From: Phenylobacterium sp.
Lineage (GTDB): Bacteria; Pseudomonadota; Alphaproteobacteria; Caulobacterales; Caulobacteraceae
Direction: 5' to 3'
NCBI GenBank assembly: GCA_019264505.1
Contig: JAHUZY010000128.1
Coordinates: 1 to 5,886, forward strand
Length of the DNA: 5,886 nt
Both the position numbers and the translations under genes were made by a program. This document shows, one piece after another, positions 4,686 to 5,886 of the stretch; position 1 is the first letter of the stretch, and every line of letters begins with the position of its first letter. The notes below the pieces were generated by a model. The model was not told the DNA's origin and made no database searches. It saw only the letters and a program-made list of their open reading frames with translations.

Positions 4686-5663
4686 TTAGGCCAGCTCGAA
4701 CTGCCCGACGCGCTTGCGCAGAATGGCCTCGGCGTCGGCCATGATCTTGTCGATCAGGTCCTTCACCGTCGGGATGTCGTGGATCAGGCCTGCGACCATG
4801 CCGCAGGACCAGCCGCCGGCGTCCATGTCGCCGTCGCGCATGATGGCCGGATAGACGCCCGCCACTTCCGGCGCGATGTCGGCGAAGGTGATGGCCGATC
4901 CCATCTCCTTCTCCTTGGCCAGCAGGCGCTCCACGCCCGCATTGTTCAGAACCCGCTCGGTGTTGCGCAGGGGCCGCATGATCAGCCGGGTGTCGAGCTC
5001 GCTGGCGTCCACCAGGGCCTGCTTCACATTGGGGTGCACCGGGGCTTCCTGGGTGGCGATGAAGCGGGTGCCCATATTGATCCCGTCGGCCCCCAGGCAG
5101 AGCGCCGCGGCCAGCGAGCGCCCATCGGCCATGCCGCCCGAGGCCAGGAAGGGAATCTCCAGCTCCTCGGCCGCCCGGGGCAGCAGGATGAAGTTCGGCA
5201 CGTCGTCCTCGCCCGGATGGCCGCCGCATTCAAAGCCGTCGACGCTAACCGCATCGCAGCCGATGGACTGGGCCTTCAGCGCATGGCGAACCGCCGTGCA
5301 CTTGTGGATCACCTTGATGCCCGCCTCTTTCAGGGCCGGCAGGTACTTCTGCGGATTGTTGCCCGCCGTCTCCACGACCTTGACGCCTGACTTGACGATG
5401 GCCTCGACAAAGCCCGGATAGTCCGGCGGCGTGACCGAGGGCAGGAAGGTCAGGTTCACCCCGAACGGCTTGTCGGTCATCCCCCGGCACCGTTCGATCT
5501 CGGCGGTCAGCTTCTCCGGCGTCCCCTGGGTCAGGCCGGTGATGATGCCAAGCCCGCCCGCATTGGACACCGCCGCGGCCATCTCGGCGAAGCCCACATA
5601 GTGCATGCCCCCCTGCACGATCGGATGCTCGACGCCGAGCAGGTCAGTGATGCGGGTCTTCAT
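4686..5663 (-). CDS. Nitronate monooxygenase-superfamily FMN protein, probably NADH:quinone reductase type, 325 aa
   Basis: A TIM-barrel flavoprotein of the 2-nitropropane dioxygenase/nitronate monooxygenase superfamily (also related to FabK). Visible motifs in order: VEHPIVQGGM (11-20), GFAEMAAAVSNAGGLGII (24-41), KPFGVNL, VVETAGNNP, VIHKCTAVRHALKA (118-131), DGFECGGHPGEDD (142-154, with His149), ASGGMADG (174-181, phosphate-binding loop) and GADGINMGTRF (191-201). Known from the family: Pseudomonas aeruginosa PA1024, of similar length, was first called nitronate monooxygenase and later shown to be an NADH:quinone oxidoreductase. From memory, the HKCTAVRHALKA, DGFECxGHPGEDD and RxLRNTxRV stretches look nearly the same, so this is inferred to be of that type. 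The ATG at 5663 follows GGGAGGAG with six bases of spacing, clearly the true start; the upstream extension is Pro/Thr-rich noise. It probably leads a short unit with the 80-aa gene. Confidence 0.93.
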   Translation of the reverse strand: MKTRITDLLGVEHPIVQGGMHYVGFAEMAAAVSNAGGLGIITGLTQGTPEKLTAEIERCRGMTDKPFGVNLTFLPSVTPPDYPGFVEAIVKSGVKVVETAGNNPQKYLPALKEAGIKVIHKCTAVRHALKAQSIGCDAVSVDGFECGGHPGEDDVPNFILLPRAAEELEIPFLASGGMADGRSLAAALCLGADGINMGTRFIATQEAPVHPNVKQALVDASELDTRLIMRPLRNTERVLNNAGVERLLAKEKEMGSAITFADIAPEVAGVYPAIMRDGDMDAGGWSCGMVAGLIHDIPTVKDLIDKIMADAEAILRKRVGQFELA

Positions 5664-5748
5664 GGTCGGCTCCTCCCAGGGGGCTTGTGCTTGTTGGGTC
5701 GGAGTCGTGCGCGGAATGGGGGGCGTGTGCAAGGGTGAGCGTGGGGGT
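5664..5748 (-). promoter_or_regulatory. Upstream region of the flavoprotein gene, with a strong ribosome binding site
   Basis: The last bases before the ATG at 5663 read GGGAGGAG then CCGACC on the minus strand, an excellent Shine-Dalgarno sequence that fixes the start. The rest of the 85-bp gap is C-rich on the minus strand. No convincing promoter, terminator or inverted repeat was seen, so the gene may have its own promoter or share one with the gene cut by the right edge. Confidence 0.55.
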
Positions 5749-5886
5749 TCAGTAGTCGTCTCCCGACTCCTCCCAGCACTCATGTTCCACCTTCCCCGTC
5801 GAGAGGTCGTAACTGCCGTGCACACCTCGCATCTTGAAGTCGAAATGCCAGAGGCTGTTGTGGACCGCCTCGCCCGGTAGCGGCCC
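5749..5886 (-). CDS. C-terminal fragment of an unrecognised gene, cut by the window edge
   Basis: The frame is open from the right end of the window to TGA at 5749-5751 and gives 45 residues. The visible part contains EAVHNSLWHFDFKMRGVHGS, then YDLSTGKVEHECWEES and the acidic end GDDY. The Trp/His/Phe and Asp/Glu pattern is that of a real soluble C-terminus, with codon use like the neighbours, and it ends 85 bp before the flavoprotein start in the same direction. The rest of the gene lies outside the window, so no family can be named. Confidence 0.6.
   Translation of the reverse strand, partial: GPLPGEAVHNSLWHFDFKMRGVHGSYDLSTGKVEHECWEESGDDY

Noticed and set aside
4375..5229. 284-aa minus-strand open frame ending in the 80-aa gene
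   Set aside because: Only the last 80 residues look like a protein. The rest is an out-of-frame reading of the flavoprotein gene, and a good ribosome binding site starts the short gene at 4617.
4605..5390. 261-aa plus-strand frame opposite the flavoprotein
   Set aside because: Gln/His/Arg-rich antisense product; the opposite strand encodes a complete enzyme with all family motifs.
5605..5880. 91-aa plus-strand frame at the right end
   Set aside because: Overlaps the flavoprotein start and the C-terminal gene fragment, with no family-like sequence or ribosome binding site.

Overview
The window is about two-thirds G+C or higher and densely packed. Nearly every stop-free frame opposite a real gene is a spurious antisense ORF. 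Codon use, the gene families present and the many lineage-type small hypothetical proteins suggest an alphaproteobacterium, most plausibly Caulobacterales (Caulobacter/Phenylobacterium-like). This is inference from style, not a proven assignment. No rRNA, tRNA, CRISPR array, transposase or att site was seen.

Layout. Positions 19-399 (-) encode a VOC/glyoxalase-fold protein, divergent from an unrecognised 109-aa protein (530-859, +). Convergent to that is a two-gene unit (1597 down to 932, -): a 70-aa protein followed by a 144-aa protein with a C-terminal membrane anchor. It is preceded by an AT-richer, promoter-like gap (1598-1735). Next on the minus strand are a GFA/CENP-V zinc protein (1736-2137), a DUF2200 protein (2143-2493) and a 57-aa Pro-rich micro-protein with a strong ribosome binding site (2558-2731). 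A GC-rich hairpin separates these from a 368-aa fusion of an NTF2/SnoaL-like domain with a short-chain dehydrogenase/reductase (2791-3897).

The fusion gene is transcribed divergently from an HxlR-family winged-helix regulator (3954-4349, +). The 56-bp gap and the first codons of the regulator hold overlapping -10-like elements and an 18-bp inverted repeat that looks like an HxlR operator. Convergent to the regulator are an 80-aa DUF5961-like protein (4375-4617, -) and, upstream of it, a flavoprotein of the nitronate monooxygenase/2-nitropropane dioxygenase superfamily (4686-5663, -). That flavoprotein looks closest to the NADH:quinone reductase subgroup. A 9-bp perfect hairpin overlaps the ribosome binding site of the 80-aa gene. 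The right edge cuts through the C-terminus of another minus-strand gene (5749-5886).

How it fits together. The recognisable enzymes (VOC, GFA-fold, SDR, NQO/NMO) share a loose theme of small reactive carbonyl, quinone or nitro compounds. HxlR regulators often control such oxidoreductases. The one regulatory relation directly suggested by the layout is HxlR with the divergent NTF2-SDR fusion. Nothing here is a clear new multi-gene system. The most original elements are the fusion protein, its putative operator, the 57-aa gene and the hairpin over a ribosome binding site.
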